Below are positions 21,909 to 30,504 of a stretch of DNA of 64,000 nucleotides, piece after piece. Within the stretch, counting starts at the first letter, position 1. Each line of letters opens with the position of its first letter. Below the pieces are notes generated by a model. The model saw only the letters and a list, made by a program, of their open reading frames with translations, was not told where the DNA came from and did no database searches. Origin of the DNA: Elusimicrobiota bacterium. Lineage in GTDB: Bacteria; Elusimicrobiota; Elusimicrobia; Elusimicrobiales; UBA9959. The position numbers were made by a program, and so were the translations under genes. The stretch covers positions 1 to 64,000 of the forward strand of contig JAGVVD010000008.1 in assembly GCA_019135865.1 (NCBI GenBank). Direction: 5' to 3'.

Positions 21909-24900
21909 ATGAAATCCGCCGGGTTCATACATCTGCATAATCATTCCGAGTATTCCATGCTCGACGGGATGCTGCGCGTCACGGACGGGCACGGCAAGCC
22001 CTCGCCCTTCCTGAAGGAACTCTCCGACAAGCGGGTGCCGGCCATGGCGCTCACCGACCACGGCAACATGTACGGCGCGCTGGAGTTCTACAACACCGCC
22101 TCCGCCGCCGGGATAAAGCCGATAATCGGCTGCGAGGTCTACGTGGCCAAGGGTTCCCGCCTCGACAAGGACAAGGCCACCTCCAGCCGCCGCGACAACG
22201 GGCACCTGACCCTGCTGGCGGAGACCAACGAGGGCTACCAGAACCTGCTGGAGCTGGTCTCGCGCGCCTTCCTCGAGGGCTTCTACCACGACCCGCGCAT
22301 AGATCTGGAGCTGCTCGAAAAGTACAAGGGCGGACTGCTCGCGATGTCCGGCTGCCTGAAGTCCCACGTCGCCCGCGCCTGCGCCTCCGGCGATATGGCC
22401 GCGGCCGAGGCGCGCGCGGCCGAGTACGCCGCGATAATGGGCAAGGGCAATTTCTACCTGGAGCTGATGGACCACGGCATTCCCGAGGAGCGGGCCGCGA
22501 TGAAGGGCCTGCTGGAGCTGTCCAAAAAGATGGGGCTCCCCGTCGTGGCCACCAACGACTGTCATTACCCGAAGCGCGAGGACTGGGAGGCCCACGACGC
22601 CCAGCTCTGCATCGCCACCGGCCGCCTGATACAGGACGAGTCCCGGATGCGCATGAGCACCCACGAGTTCTACTACAAGAGCCCGGAGGAGATGATCGAG
22701 CTCTTCTCCCATACGCCCGAGGCGGTGAAGAACACGCTGGAGATAGCCTCCCGCTGCAACGTGAAGCTCAATACCGGCGAATTCGTCTTCCCCATCTTCA
22801 ATCCTCCCCCGAAATACAAGTCCGGGACCGAGGGCCAGTTCGAATACCTGCACGACCTCTGCCTCGAGGGCCTCGGCGTCAAGGTCGGGCAGGTCCCGGC
22901 CAACTATATCGAGCGCCTCGACTACGAGCTCGGGGTCATCAAACGGATGGGTTTCTCCGGCTACTTCCTGATAGTCATGGATTTCATAAAGCACGCCCGC
23001 TCGGTCGGCATCCCGGTCGGTCCCGGCCGCGGCTCGGGCGCCGGCTCGCTGGTCGCCTACGCGCTGGACATAACCCGCGTGGACCCGATGGTGCACGGCC
23101 TGCTCTTCGAGCGGTTCCTCAACCCGGACCGCAAGAGCATGCCCGACCTCGACATCGACTTCTCGGACAAGGGCCGCGACGAGGTCATCGAGTACGTGCG
23201 CCAGCGCTACGGCCGCGACAACGTGGCCAATATCATCACCTACAACTCCATCAAGGCCAAGAGCGCCCTCAAGGACATGGGCCGCGTGATGGACGTGCCG
23301 CTGGCCGACGTCAACGCGCTCTGCAAACTGATCCCCAACAACGAGCCGCTGGCCAAGGTCGTGGCCGAGGTGCAGGAATTGCGCGACGCGCAGAAGGACC
23401 CCAAGATCAAGAAGCTCTTCGAGATGGCCTTCAAGGTGGAGGGCCTCAAGCGCCAGCCCGGCGTGCACGCCGCGGGCGTCGTCATCACGCGCGAGGCCGT
23501 GACGAAATACGTCCCGCTCTCCAACAAGAACAACAAGAACGTCGTCACCACGCAGTACGACGGCAACCAGCTGGGCAACCTCGGCCTGCTCAAGATGGAC
23601 TTCCTCGGCCTGCGCACGCTGACCGTCATAGAGTCGGCGGCCGCCATGATACGCGCCGCCGGCGACAGGGGTTTCGACATCTACAGGATACCGCTCGACG
23701 ACAAGAGGACCTTCGACCTGCTCTCGGAGGGGCGCACCACCGGCGTGTTCCAGCTGGAATCGGACGGCATGAAGAAGCTGGTCAAGAGCCTCAAGCCCTC
23801 CGTCTTCAGCGACATCTCGGCGCTCGTGGCGCTCTACCGCCCCGGTCCCATCCAGAGCGGCATGCTCGAGCTCTTCGTCGAGCGCAAGCACGGCAGGAAG
23901 AAGATCGTGTACGACCACCAGCTCATGGAGGAGGTGCTGCGCGACACCTACGGCACCATGGTCTACCAGGAGCAGGTCATGGAGATCTCCAAGCGCCTGG
24001 CCGGTTTCACGCCCGGCGAGGCCGACGGCCTGCGCAAGGCCATGGGCAAGAAGAACGCCGAGGCCATGGAGAAGATGCGGCTGATGTTCGTCGACGGCTG
24101 CAAGAAGAAGGACATCCCGGCCAAGCTCGCCACCAAGGTCTACGACGACATGGCCAAGTTCGCCGGCTACGGCTTCAATAAGTCGCATTCCGTAGCCTAC
24201 GCGCTGGTGGCCTACCAGACGGCCTGGCTCAAGGCCAATCACCCGGCCGAGTTCATGGCCGCGCTGCTGACCAGCGAGATCGGCCACAGCCCCGTCGACG
24301 AGGAGGGCGGCAAGGAGAACAAGATCGTCACCTACGTGGAGGAGGCCCAGGAGATGGGGCTCGGGGTGCTGGGCCCGGACATCAACGCCTCCGGCCCGGT
24401 CTTCTCGCTGGAGAAGAAGGACGGGAAAACGGTCCTGCGCTTCGCCATGACCGCGATAAAGAACGTCGGCGAAGGCGTGGTGCTGGACCTGGCCGCCGAG
24501 CGGGATAAGAACGGCCCGTTCAAGAACGTCTCCGACCTGGTCTGCCGCATGGAAGGACGCCAGCTCAATAAACGCGTCCTGGAGTCGGCCGCCAAGGCCG
24601 GGGCTTTCGATTCCTTTTTCAGGGACCCTAGAACGGAGGAGCGCCGGGCCAGGGGCCTGGCCGCCGCCGAAAAGGCTTCCGGCTCCCTCTCCAAACCCAA
24701 AAAGGCCTGCGACGAGGCCCAGGACATGCTTTTCGGCGCCGACAGCCTGGTGCAGAAGGACACCTCCGCGGACGGCCCCGCTCCCGCGCTCAGCGAGCAC
24801 GACCTGCTCAAGAACGAGAAGGAAGTGCTGGGCTTCTACCTCTCCGGCCACCCGCTGACCAGCCTGCGCCGGCAGATGTCCATGCTGACCACGGCCAGCG

Positions 24901-25448
24901 TGGAGAAGGTCTCGGGCGGCGTCTACAAGAAGGGCGCCGCGGTGCGCATAGGCGGCATGATCCTCCAGGTCAAGAACATCACGACCAAGAAAGGCGACCC
25001 GATGGCCCGCTTCGAACTGGAGGACCTTTCCGGCAGCATCAGCGCCACGATGTTCCCGCGGCAGTACGCGCTGTACTCCAAGTACCTGGTCCCCAACCAG
25101 ATAGTGGTGGTCCAGGGGCAGGTCAACGAATCCAATTTCGGCGAAGGCGGCTTCGAACTGCTGGCCGACGAGGTCTCGGCCATGGGCGAGGCCTTCGGCA
25201 AATGGGGGAAGAACCTGGTGGTCTTCCTCTCGGACGCCAACCTGCTGGACGACAAGCAGCTCTCGGCCCTCAAGTCCGCGCTGGGGAAGCACCAGGGCGG
25301 CGCGCCCGTCTACCTGCGCCTGGACACCCGCGGCAGCGGCAAGTACGTGGTCGAGATGAGCGAGCGCGTGGCCCTCGGCGAGACCCTTTTCAAGGATATA
25401 GAGGCGGTACTGGGAGAGAAGACATGGCAGGTGGAAAGCGCATCCTGA
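21909..25448 (+). CDS. dnaE: DNA polymerase III alpha subunit
   Basis: A 1179-residue replicative polymerase of the DnaE1 type. The N-terminal PHP domain starts with FIHLHNHSEYSMLDG. The palm has GPGRGSGAGSLVAYALDITRVDP and the catalytic aspartates in PDLDIDFSDKGRDEVIEYV. MVYQEQVM and GYGFNKSHSVAYALVAYQTAWLK follow in the fingers and beta-binding region. An OB-fold (AAVRIGGMILQVKNITTKKGDPM) sits near residues 1000-1070. The start at 21909 fits the PHP domain. The message has a very short leader with no ribosome-binding site. The last 25 nt overlap the response-regulator gene. Confidence 0.95.
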   Translation: MKSAGFIHLHNHSEYSMLDGMLRVTDGHGKPSPFLKELSDKRVPAMALTDHGNMYGALEFYNTASAAGIKPIIGCEVYVAKGSRLDKDKATSSRRDNGHLTLLAETNEGYQNLLELVSRAFLEGFYHDPRIDLELLEKYKGGLLAMSGCLKSHVARACASGDMAAAEARAAEYAAIMGKGNFYLELMDHGIPEERAAMKGLLELSKKMGLPVVATNDCHYPKREDWEAHDAQLCIATGRLIQDESRMRMSTHEFYYKSPEEMIELFSHTPEAVKNTLEIASRCNVKLNTGEFVFPIFNPPPKYKSGTEGQFEYLHDLCLEGLGVKVGQVPANYIERLDYELGVIKRMGFSGYFLIVMDFIKHARSVGIPVGPGRGSGAGSLVAYALDITRVDPMVHGLLFERFLNPDRKSMPDLDIDFSDKGRDEVIEYVRQRYGRDNVANIITYNSIKAKSALKDMGRVMDVPLADVNALCKLIPNNEPLAKVVAEVQELRDAQKDPKIKKLFEMAFKVEGLKRQPGVHAAGVVITREAVTKYVPLSNKNNKNVVTTQYDGNQLGNLGLLKMDFLGLRTLTVIESAAAMIRAAGDRGFDIYRIPLDDKRTFDLLSEGRTTGVFQLESDGMKKLVKSLKPSVFSDISALVALYRPGPIQSGMLELFVERKHGRKKIVYDHQLMEEVLRDTYGTMVYQEQVMEISKRLAGFTPGEADGLRKAMGKKNAEAMEKMRLMFVDGCKKKDIPAKLATKVYDDMAKFAGYGFNKSHSVAYALVAYQTAWLKANHPAEFMAALLTSEIGHSPVDEEGGKENKIVTYVEEAQEMGLGVLGPDINASGPVFSLEKKDGKTVLRFAMTAIKNVGEGVVLDLAAERDKNGPFKNVSDLVCRMEGRQLNKRVLESAAKAGAFDSFFRDPRTEERRARGLAAAEKASGSLSKPKKACDEAQDMLFGADSLVQKDTSADGPAPALSEHDLLKNEKEVLGFYLSGHPLTSLRRQMSMLTTASVEKVSGGVYKKGAAVRIGGMILQVKNITTKKGDPMARFELEDLSGSISATMFPRQYALYSKYLVPNQIVVVQGQVNESNFGEGGFELLADEVSAMGEAFGKWGKNLVVFLSDANLLDDKQLSALKSALGKHQGGAPVYLRLDTRGSGKYVVEMSERVALGETLFKDIEAVLGEKTWQVESAS

Positions 25449-25807
25449 TAGCGGACGACGACCCGGACCTGGCGGACCTGCTGGAGTCCTATTTCGGCGG
25501 GCAGGGCTACCGGGTGGAGGTGGTGACCAACGGCAAGGACGCCGTGCAGCGGCTGCAGGAGGAGAAGTTCGACCTGGCGCTGCTCGACGTGATGATGCCC
25601 TACATGGACGGCTACCACGTGGCCAACGAGGTCACCGGGCGGCTGGGACAGGACGCCCCGAAGATCATAATCATGACCTCGCGCGACACCGCCAGCGAGA
25701 AGCCTATCGCCCTGCTCAGCGGCGCCAGCGACACCGTGCAGAAGCCCTTCGCGCTCGATGAGATGGACAGGAAGGTAAAGGCGCTGCTGGCGGCGCGGCC
25801 GGATTGA
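25424..25807 (+). CDS. Single-domain response regulator (CheY-like receiver)
   Basis: A 127-residue protein consisting only of a receiver domain: acidic pocket IADDDPD near residues 9-15, phospho-acceptor Asp in LLDVMMPYMDG, Ser/Thr switch in IIMTSRD and Lys in VQKPF. There is no output domain, so it must act by protein contacts. Its ATG lies inside the 3' end of dnaE (25-nt overlap, different frame), which implies co-transcription and coupled translation with the replicative polymerase. No histidine kinase is nearby, and its partner is unknown. Confidence 0.85.
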   Translation: MAGGKRILIADDDPDLADLLESYFGGQGYRVEVVTNGKDAVQRLQEEKFDLALLDVMMPYMDGYHVANEVTGRLGQDAPKIIIMTSRDTASEKPIALLSGASDTVQKPFALDEMDRKVKALLAARPD

Positions 25808-25857
25808 AATTTTCTAGAATGTCGTTCGGGAAAAGACCAAGGAGCGTAGAGAAAAAG

Positions 25858-26625
25858 ATGAAAAAGACCATGACAGCGTTGTTCGCGTTCTCGTTCGCGG
25901 TGCTCGCGGCGGCCCCCCTGGCCGCGCAGAAAGGCGCGGAACGGGAGGAGAAGCCGGAGGGCGTCATACTGCCCGAGACGGGCCTGATAGACGTCCCGAC
26001 GGCCGGCATACTGGATTATTACGGTTTCCTGATAAAGACCCGCTTCTACAGCGAGGGCGGAGTGCTGGGCTCGCTGAACTTCGGCGTGCTCGAGCGGCTC
26101 AACCTGGGCGCTTCGATGGCGGTGGACAAGCTGGTGGGGTCCGATTCCCCCGTGCGGATGGTCCGTCCCGAGATACAGGTGCGCTACCGCTTCCACGACG
26201 GGGACTACTACGTGCCGGCGCTGGCGCTGGGTTTCGACGGGCAGGGTTACTTCTACCGCAAGGCGCTCAAGAAGTACATGGAGAAGGGCCGCGGCCTCTA
26301 CGTGGTCGGCTCCAAGGAATACCTGGCCCCCGGACTGGTCTTCCACGGCGGCCTGAACGTGCCCGATTTCGACGACGGCTACATCTTCGGTTTCCTGGCG
26401 GCCAACTACACGCTCGGCGACAAGATGGCCTTCATGTTCGAGTACGACAACCTTTTCCATTCGGACAATCCCAAGCGCGTGAACGCCGGCACCAGGTTCT
26501 TCATCACGCCGTACTTCCACCTGGACGTGGCGATGCGCGACCTCGGCGCCAGCGAGGATTTCCTGGACGGCTCCGAGCGCAATCCCGAGCGCGTGGTGCA
26601 GATGCGCTACACGACCAGCTTCTGA
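25858..26625 (+). CDS. Outer-membrane beta-barrel protein, YjbH-like
   Basis: A 255-residue protein with a signal peptide (MKKTMTALFAFSFAVLAAAPLAAQ). The mature part starts with a plug-like ETGLIDVPTAGIL segment, as in the YjbH family, and continues with alternating beta-strands rich in Tyr and Phe (ALGFDGQGYFYR, YIFGFLAANYTLGDKMAFMFEYDN) to a terminal aromatic residue (YTTSF). This suggests a small outer-membrane barrel of the type linked to exopolysaccharide systems, but the role is unproven. ATG 25858 follows AAGGAG and begins the signal peptide; an upstream in-frame ATG at 25804 is rejected. A TAGAAT box at about 25814-25819 could be a promoter. Confidence 0.7.
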   Translation: MKKTMTALFAFSFAVLAAAPLAAQKGAEREEKPEGVILPETGLIDVPTAGILDYYGFLIKTRFYSEGGVLGSLNFGVLERLNLGASMAVDKLVGSDSPVRMVRPEIQVRYRFHDGDYYVPALALGFDGQGYFYRKALKKYMEKGRGLYVVGSKEYLAPGLVFHGGLNVPDFDDGYIFGFLAANYTLGDKMAFMFEYDNLFHSDNPKRVNAGTRFFITPYFHLDVAMRDLGASEDFLDGSERNPERVVQMRYTTSF

Positions 26626-26652
26626 ACACCTCAAGGCAAGGAGACACATACC

Positions 26653-27687
26653 ATGGCTAAGAAGATCGCTATCCTGACCGGCGGCGGGGACTGCCCCGGT
26701 CTCAACCCCGCCATAAAAGGCTGCGTCTGGGCGGCCGAGAAGTTCGGCTACGAATGCGTCGGCCTGACCGACGGCTGGAAGGGCCTCGTGGAGGGGCTGA
26801 CCACGCCGCTGAACAGGGAGATCACCGAGTACGTGATCATGAAGGGCGGCACGATGCTCGGCACTTCCCGCACCAACCCGTTCAAGAAGGAAGAGAACGT
26901 TAAGAAGTGCCTGGAGACCTTCAAAAAACTGGGCCTGCACGCGCTGGTCGCCATGGGCGGCGAGGACACGCTGGGCGTGGCCACGAAGTTCTACAAAGAG
27001 CACGGGCTCAACGTCGTCGGCGTGCCCAAGACGATGGACAACGACCTGGACGCCACCGACTACACCTTCGGCTTCGATACCTCGGTCACCAGGGCCATGG
27101 ACGCCGCGGAGTCGCTGATGGACACCGGGCGCAGCCACCGCCGCGTCATGGTGCTGGAGGTCATGGGCCGCCACGCCGGCTGGGTGGCGCTGTTCACCGC
27201 CATCGCCTCGGCCGCCGACTTCGTCTGCATCCCCGAGAAGACCATCGACACGGCCGCGATGCTCAAGAAGATCAAGGAGGCCTACGCGAAGAAGAAGTTC
27301 GCGCTGGTCGTGACCAGCGAGGCCTCCGAACTGCCGGTGGTCGGCGAGGGCGAGCAGAAGCGCGAGCTGGACCAGTTCGGCCACGTCATACTCAAGGACC
27401 GCGGCATGGGCGAGCGCATCGCCTCGTTCATCGAGAAGAACACCGGCTTCGAGACCCGCTCGGCCGTCATCGGCCACATGCAGCGCGGCGGCTCGCCCAC
27501 GCTGTTCGACCGCATGCTGGGCGTGCGCGTCGGCGTTAAGGCCGCCGAGCTGGTGCGCGACGGGCAGTTCGGCCAGATGTCGGCGCTGGTCGGGAACCGG
27601 ATAGTCGGCGTTCCGCTCGAGAAGGCCACCGGGCAGCTAAAGACCGTCTCGAAGGACTGGGACGGGCTGATGGAAGTTCTCTTTTAA
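26653..27687 (+). CDS. pfp: 6-phosphofructokinase, probably pyrophosphate-dependent
   Basis: A 344-residue PfkA-family enzyme of glycolysis. The N-terminal GGGDCPGLNPAI binds the phosphoryl donor. The donor-selecting positions read GGEDTLG (Asp at the residue equivalent to E. coli 104) and VPKTMDNDL (Lys at the equivalent of 124). This Asp/Lys combination marks PPi-using enzymes, while ATP-users have Gly at both. Fructose 6-phosphate contacts MGRHAGW and the catalytic TMDND are present. The start is preceded by AAGGAG at proper distance. PPi use would make the step reversible. The call of donor is from known residue rules, not measured. Confidence 0.87.
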   Translation: MAKKIAILTGGGDCPGLNPAIKGCVWAAEKFGYECVGLTDGWKGLVEGLTTPLNREITEYVIMKGGTMLGTSRTNPFKKEENVKKCLETFKKLGLHALVAMGGEDTLGVATKFYKEHGLNVVGVPKTMDNDLDATDYTFGFDTSVTRAMDAAESLMDTGRSHRRVMVLEVMGRHAGWVALFTAIASAADFVCIPEKTIDTAAMLKKIKEAYAKKKFALVVTSEASELPVVGEGEQKRELDQFGHVILKDRGMGERIASFIEKNTGFETRSAVIGHMQRGGSPTLFDRMLGVRVGVKAAELVRDGQFGQMSALVGNRIVGVPLEKATGQLKTVSKDWDGLMEVLF

Positions 27688-27697
27688 GGGGGAGAAT

Positions 27698-28276
27698 ATG
27701 GCGGATAAAGCACAGGCGCAGGCCAAGCCGGCCTTCCAGCGCAAAACGATACTCATAAAGAAGGGGCTGCAGTACCGGTACATGGCGCTCATCACGATGA
27801 GCGTGTTCGTGGCGTTCCTGATAGTGGGCCTGGACCTGATCTGGACGCTCTCGAAGTTCGTCAACGACCGCCCGATGATGCAGCCGATGCTGGAGGAGAT
27901 GGCCTCGATGGGGCCGCTCTTCCTCATCAAGATGCTCATGTACATGGTCATCGTGCTGATCATGTCCGCCGTCGTTTCGCACCGCATGGCCGGCCCCATC
28001 TTCAAGTTCGAGAAGAGCTGCGCCACGCTGGCCGAGGGCGACCTGACCTACCGGGTCTGGCTGCGCAAGGGCGACCATCTCGAGGACCTGCAGGAGCAGT
28101 TCAACAACATGGCCGGCTCGCTGCAGCAGTCGGTGAAGGAAAGCAAGGAGGCCGTCGCCTCCGTCAGGTCCCGGCTGGAGGCCGCCGCCGCGAAGCCGGA
28201 GGCCGGCCCGCTGAAGGCGGAGCTGGAAGCCGCGGCCGCGGAACTCGGGGGGGTCTTGTCCGGTCTCAAGACATGA
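27698..28276 (+). CDS. Membrane protein with HAMP domain, no sensor or output domain
   Basis: A 192-residue protein with two membrane helices (about residues 28-52 and 70-92), a HAMP-type linker just inside the membrane (VSHRMAGPIFKFEKSCATLAEGDL) and a C-terminal helical tail likely to form a coiled coil (LEDLQEQFNNMAGSLQQSV, then Ala/Glu-rich). The periplasmic loop is only about 15 residues, so it can hardly sense a ligand. It could be a scaffold or a partner of a separate signalling protein. It follows pfp by 10 nt with GGGGGAG as ribosome-binding site and precedes the TolC-like gene by 3 nt. Confidence 0.75.
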   Translation: MADKAQAQAKPAFQRKTILIKKGLQYRYMALITMSVFVAFLIVGLDLIWTLSKFVNDRPMMQPMLEEMASMGPLFLIKMLMYMVIVLIMSAVVSHRMAGPIFKFEKSCATLAEGDLTYRVWLRKGDHLEDLQEQFNNMAGSLQQSVKESKEAVASVRSRLEAAAAKPEAGPLKAELEAAAAELGGVLSGLKT

Positions 28277-28279
28277 GCG

Positions 28280-29548
28280 ATGCGCCTTCTCCTGCTCCTG
28301 CCGATATTCCTGCCGTGCGCGGCGGCTCCCGCCGCGGCCGGGCCGATAGCCGTTGAGCGTTTCGTAGAACTGGCGCTCAAGAACGACCCCTCCCTCCTTT
28401 CCGCAGAACAGGACGTGATCATCTCGCGCCAGCGGCTGCGCGAGGCCAGGTCGCTGCTGCTGCCCCAGATCGCGCTTTCCGGTTCCCTCTCCAGGCTGAA
28501 CCTGGAGTACCCGATGATCCTTCCGCAGGAACTGGGCGGCCGCTACCTGGACGGCGCCTACGGCGACAATACCTACGCCCTCCGCGCCCACCTGGTGCAG
28601 CCGGTCTATACCGGCGGACGCAACCGCAACGCCGCGCGGATGGCGCGGCACGCCTGGAGCCAGTCGCGCCTAAAGCTGGAGACCGAGCGGCTGGCCGCGG
28701 CGCGCGGGGCGAGGGAGGCTTTCTGCACCGCGCTTTACCGGCGGGAACTGCTGGCCGCGGCCTCCTCCTATCACCTGCGGGCCTCCGCGCTGGCCGCGAA
28801 GGCCGCCGGCGGCTGGGACGCGCTGGAGACCGCCGCGGCGCTGGACACTTTTAGCCGCGAGAAGGAGCGGGCCGCGCGCGCTTACGCGGCCGCCCTGTCC
28901 GTCCTGGCCGAGCTGGCCCGCGGCGCCAACGGTCCCCTGGAGATAGAGGGGGAGCTGGCCGCGGAGCCGCCGGAGGGCACCCTGCAGAAGGCCCTTATCG
29001 CCGCCACGGAGCGGCGCCCGGAACTGCGCGGGGAGATCTACCGCGCGCAGATGGACGAGATAGCGCTTAACATGGCCTCGCTGCGCCGCTACCCCAACGT
29101 CTATGTCGGCGCCGTCTACGACGCCGTGGCCTACGACGCGGACTCCATCTCCGCCATGCGCGACCGCACCGGCAGCTGGGCCGCCTCGGTCGCCATACAT
29201 TTCCCGCTTTCCTACGACTGGTGGACGCAGATCCTGCAGCGCCGGGCGCAGCAGCGCCAGGGCGTGCTCAAGCGGGTCGAACTGGAGGACCGTCTGCGCG
29301 GCGAACTGCGTTCGGCGTGGGAGGAGGCCGTGTTCCGCCTCGAGGAGGCCGAGGCGGCCCGGGCTTCGCTGGAAAGCCTGTCGACGGCCTACGAGAAAGC
29401 CTACCGCGCGGGTCCCGACGCCGGCCGCGCGGCCGCCGGACTCAGGGCCGTCTACGGGAAGGAGACCGCCCTGCTCGAGAGTCTCTACCTGCAGAAGATG
29501 GCCGCTATCAGGCTGGCCTGGGCGCAGGGCGAAGGACTGCCCGAGTGA
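28280..29548 (+). CDS. TolC-family outer-membrane efflux protein
   Basis: A 422-residue protein with a signal peptide (about residues 1-21) and two TolC repeats of coiled-coil helices, as seen in PIAVERFVELALKNDPSLLSAEQDVIISRQRLREARS at the start. The barrel-strand segment YALRAHLVQPVYTGGRNR and the second repeat with SWAASVAIHFPLSYDW follow. A trimer of such proteins forms the outer-membrane tunnel of efflux pumps or type I secretion. No inner-membrane pump or adaptor gene lies next to it. The following patatin gene overlaps it by 4 nt (GTGA). Confidence 0.82.
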   Translation: MRLLLLLPIFLPCAAAPAAAGPIAVERFVELALKNDPSLLSAEQDVIISRQRLREARSLLLPQIALSGSLSRLNLEYPMILPQELGGRYLDGAYGDNTYALRAHLVQPVYTGGRNRNAARMARHAWSQSRLKLETERLAAARGAREAFCTALYRRELLAAASSYHLRASALAAKAAGGWDALETAAALDTFSREKERAARAYAAALSVLAELARGANGPLEIEGELAAEPPEGTLQKALIAATERRPELRGEIYRAQMDEIALNMASLRRYPNVYVGAVYDAVAYDADSISAMRDRTGSWAASVAIHFPLSYDWWTQILQRRAQQRQGVLKRVELEDRLRGELRSAWEEAVFRLEEAEAARASLESLSTAYEKAYRAGPDAGRAAAGLRAVYGKETALLESLYLQKMAAIRLAWAQGEGLPE

Positions 29549-30504
29549 AGCCGCTCTGCGCGAAGAGATTCCTGACGGCCGTTCTCCTGGCGCTCCCGTG
29601 CGCGGCGGCCGCCGCGCCGGCGGCCTCGCGGGAGGCGCTGCTGCTCGACCTGTTCTGGGACAGGCTGGTCTCCCTGCCGGCCGGCGAGCGGCCCGTCACG
29701 GGCGTCGCGCTTTCGGGCGGGGGCGCGCGCGGTTTCGCGCATACCGGGGTGCTCGAGGCCCTGCTCTACGCCGGTTTCCCCGTGGACCGCGTTTCCGGCA
29801 CTTCGATGGGGTCGGTCATCGGCGGCTTCTACGCCTCGGGCATGCCGGTCGAAAAGATCTGGGAGTTCGGCCGCCGCACCTCCGAACTCAGGCTGGACAG
29901 GGATTTCGGCGGCGTCCGGCTGCTGAACCTGCTGCTGACCGAGAAACTTATCTCGCCCAAGTACATCACGCAGGTCATAGAGGACAACCTGGGCGGCCGG
30001 GACTTCTCCTCGCTGCGCACCCCTTTCGCCTGCGTCGCGATGGATTTCCGCACCGGCGAGCGGATCATCTTCGACGAGGGTCCGGTGGCGGTGGCGGTGC
30101 GCGCCAGCGTGAACCTGCCCGGCATCTTCGCGCCCGTCGAATACAGGCACCGCTACCTGGTGGACGGCGGCGTCGTCGACTTCATACCGATAGACGCGGC
30201 CCGCGGGATAGGGGCGGAATGGGTGCTGGCCAGCGTGACCGAGAACAGCGTGGACGAGATGCCGTCCAACGTGCTGCTCTCGCTGCTGCAGGTCATAGAC
30301 ATCAGGGGCTCCATCCTGGCAGAGAGCCAGGAGAAGGGGGCCGATTTCGTGGTGAAACCGCGGGCCGGCGGCATAAAGGTGGCCGATTTCGAGCGCTGCG
30401 CCGAGGCCGGCGAACTGGGCCGCGCGGCGGCCTGGGCGGCCATGGACGGGATCAGGCGCGCCTACGCGCTGCGCTCGGCGGGGCCGCTGCTGGAGGGATT
30501 GTGA
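29545..30504 (+). CDS. Patatin-like phospholipase, exported
   Basis: A 319-residue protein with a signal peptide (residues about 1-24) and a patatin fold. The oxyanion hole is GVALSGGGARGFAH. The nucleophile Ser lies in GTSMGSVIGGFYASG and the catalytic Asp in VDGGVVDFIP. All parts of the Ser-Asp dyad are present. Related bacterial proteins (RssA/YchK group, or the passenger part of PlpD) hydrolyse lipid acyl chains. A GTG start overlaps the TolC stop (GTGA), and its own stop overlaps the TPR gene in the same way. A role in envelope lipid turnover is inferred from export and context. Confidence 0.85.
   Translation: MKPLCAKRFLTAVLLALPCAAAAAPAASREALLLDLFWDRLVSLPAGERPVTGVALSGGGARGFAHTGVLEALLYAGFPVDRVSGTSMGSVIGGFYASGMPVEKIWEFGRRTSELRLDRDFGGVRLLNLLLTEKLISPKYITQVIEDNLGGRDFSSLRTPFACVAMDFRTGERIIFDEGPVAVAVRASVNLPGIFAPVEYRHRYLVDGGVVDFIPIDAARGIGAEWVLASVTENSVDEMPSNVLLSLLQVIDIRGSILAESQEKGADFVVKPRAGGIKVADFERCAEAGELGRAAAWAAMDGIRRAYALRSAGPLLEGL

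Noticed and set aside
21885-25292. Very long open frame antisense to dnaE
   Set aside because: It mirrors the high-GC codon pattern of dnaE, encodes no recognisable domain, and the sense frame has all polymerase motifs.
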